NCBI GenBank assembly: GCA_010671975.1
Contig: JAAHIA010000100.1
Coordinates: forward strand, 1 to 13,154
DNA from: Leptolyngbya sp. SIO4C1
Lineage (GTDB): Bacteria; Cyanobacteriota; Cyanobacteriia; Phormidesmidales; Phormidesmidaceae
Reading direction: 5' to 3'
DNA length: 13,154 bases
Positions 13,138 to 13,154 of the stretch are shown piece by piece. The notes under the pieces were generated by a model. It was not told the origin of the DNA and did not search any database. It saw only the letters and a program-made list of their open reading frames with translations. Numbering within the stretch: the stretch's first letter is position 1; each line of letters opens with the position of its first letter. The position numbers and the translations under genes are program-made.

Positions 13138-13154
13138 ACTGGGTATCAATTAAA

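Overview
This window comes from a cyanobacterium with beta-type (CcmK) carboxysomes. Three things support this: two nearly identical CcmK shell proteins, a complete low-CO2 NDH-1MS set (NdhF3, NdhD3, CupA), and at least 14 copies of the cyanobacterial octamer GCGATCGC (HIP1). Domain families typical of cyanobacteria (long-form IspH, DUF760, Uma2) agree. The genus cannot be fixed from the sequence; a Leptolyngbya- or Nostoc-like lineage is possible but is only a guess.

Region 1 (1-5723) is a CO2-concentrating-mechanism locus. On the minus strand ccmK2 is followed by ccmK1, which is cut by the window edge; ccmL/M/N would be expected beyond it. A 653-bp (662 bp to the chosen ndhF3 start) intergenic region separates these from a plus-strand operon, ndhF3-ndhD3-cupA. 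ndhD3 starts 11 bp after ndhF3, and cupA overlaps ndhD3 by an ATGA junction. The operon encodes the membrane arm and CO2-hydrating subunit of the inducible high-affinity CO2-uptake complex, which feeds bicarbonate to the carboxysomes built by the divergent genes. The shared intergenic region carries a LysR-type palindrome, a good minus-strand promoter and several short direct repeats. The usual fourth gene, cupS, is not present after cupA.

Region 2 (5720-9035, minus strand) holds typA/bipA (ribosome-associated GTPase), a DUF58 membrane-anchored protein, and a decayed Uma2-family gene. The Uma2 remnant has lost its middle, carries a frameshift, and runs into the end of cupA.

Region 3 (9300-13078, plus strand) holds a small DUF760 protein, a MutY adenine glycosylase whose C-terminal domain has an intact MutT-type Nudix box, a membrane-anchored SGNH/GDSL hydrolase, and ispH (last step of the MEP isoprenoid pathway). 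These look like ordinary housekeeping genes with no evident shared pathway. Two 14-bp tandem repeats lie between genes at 7205-7232 and 9646-9683.

No CRISPR array, tRNA, rRNA, insertion sequence or phage gene was seen. I found no undescribed multi-gene system. The points most worth a second look are the divergent CCM control region, the MutY-MutT fusion, the missing cupS and the Uma2 remnant.
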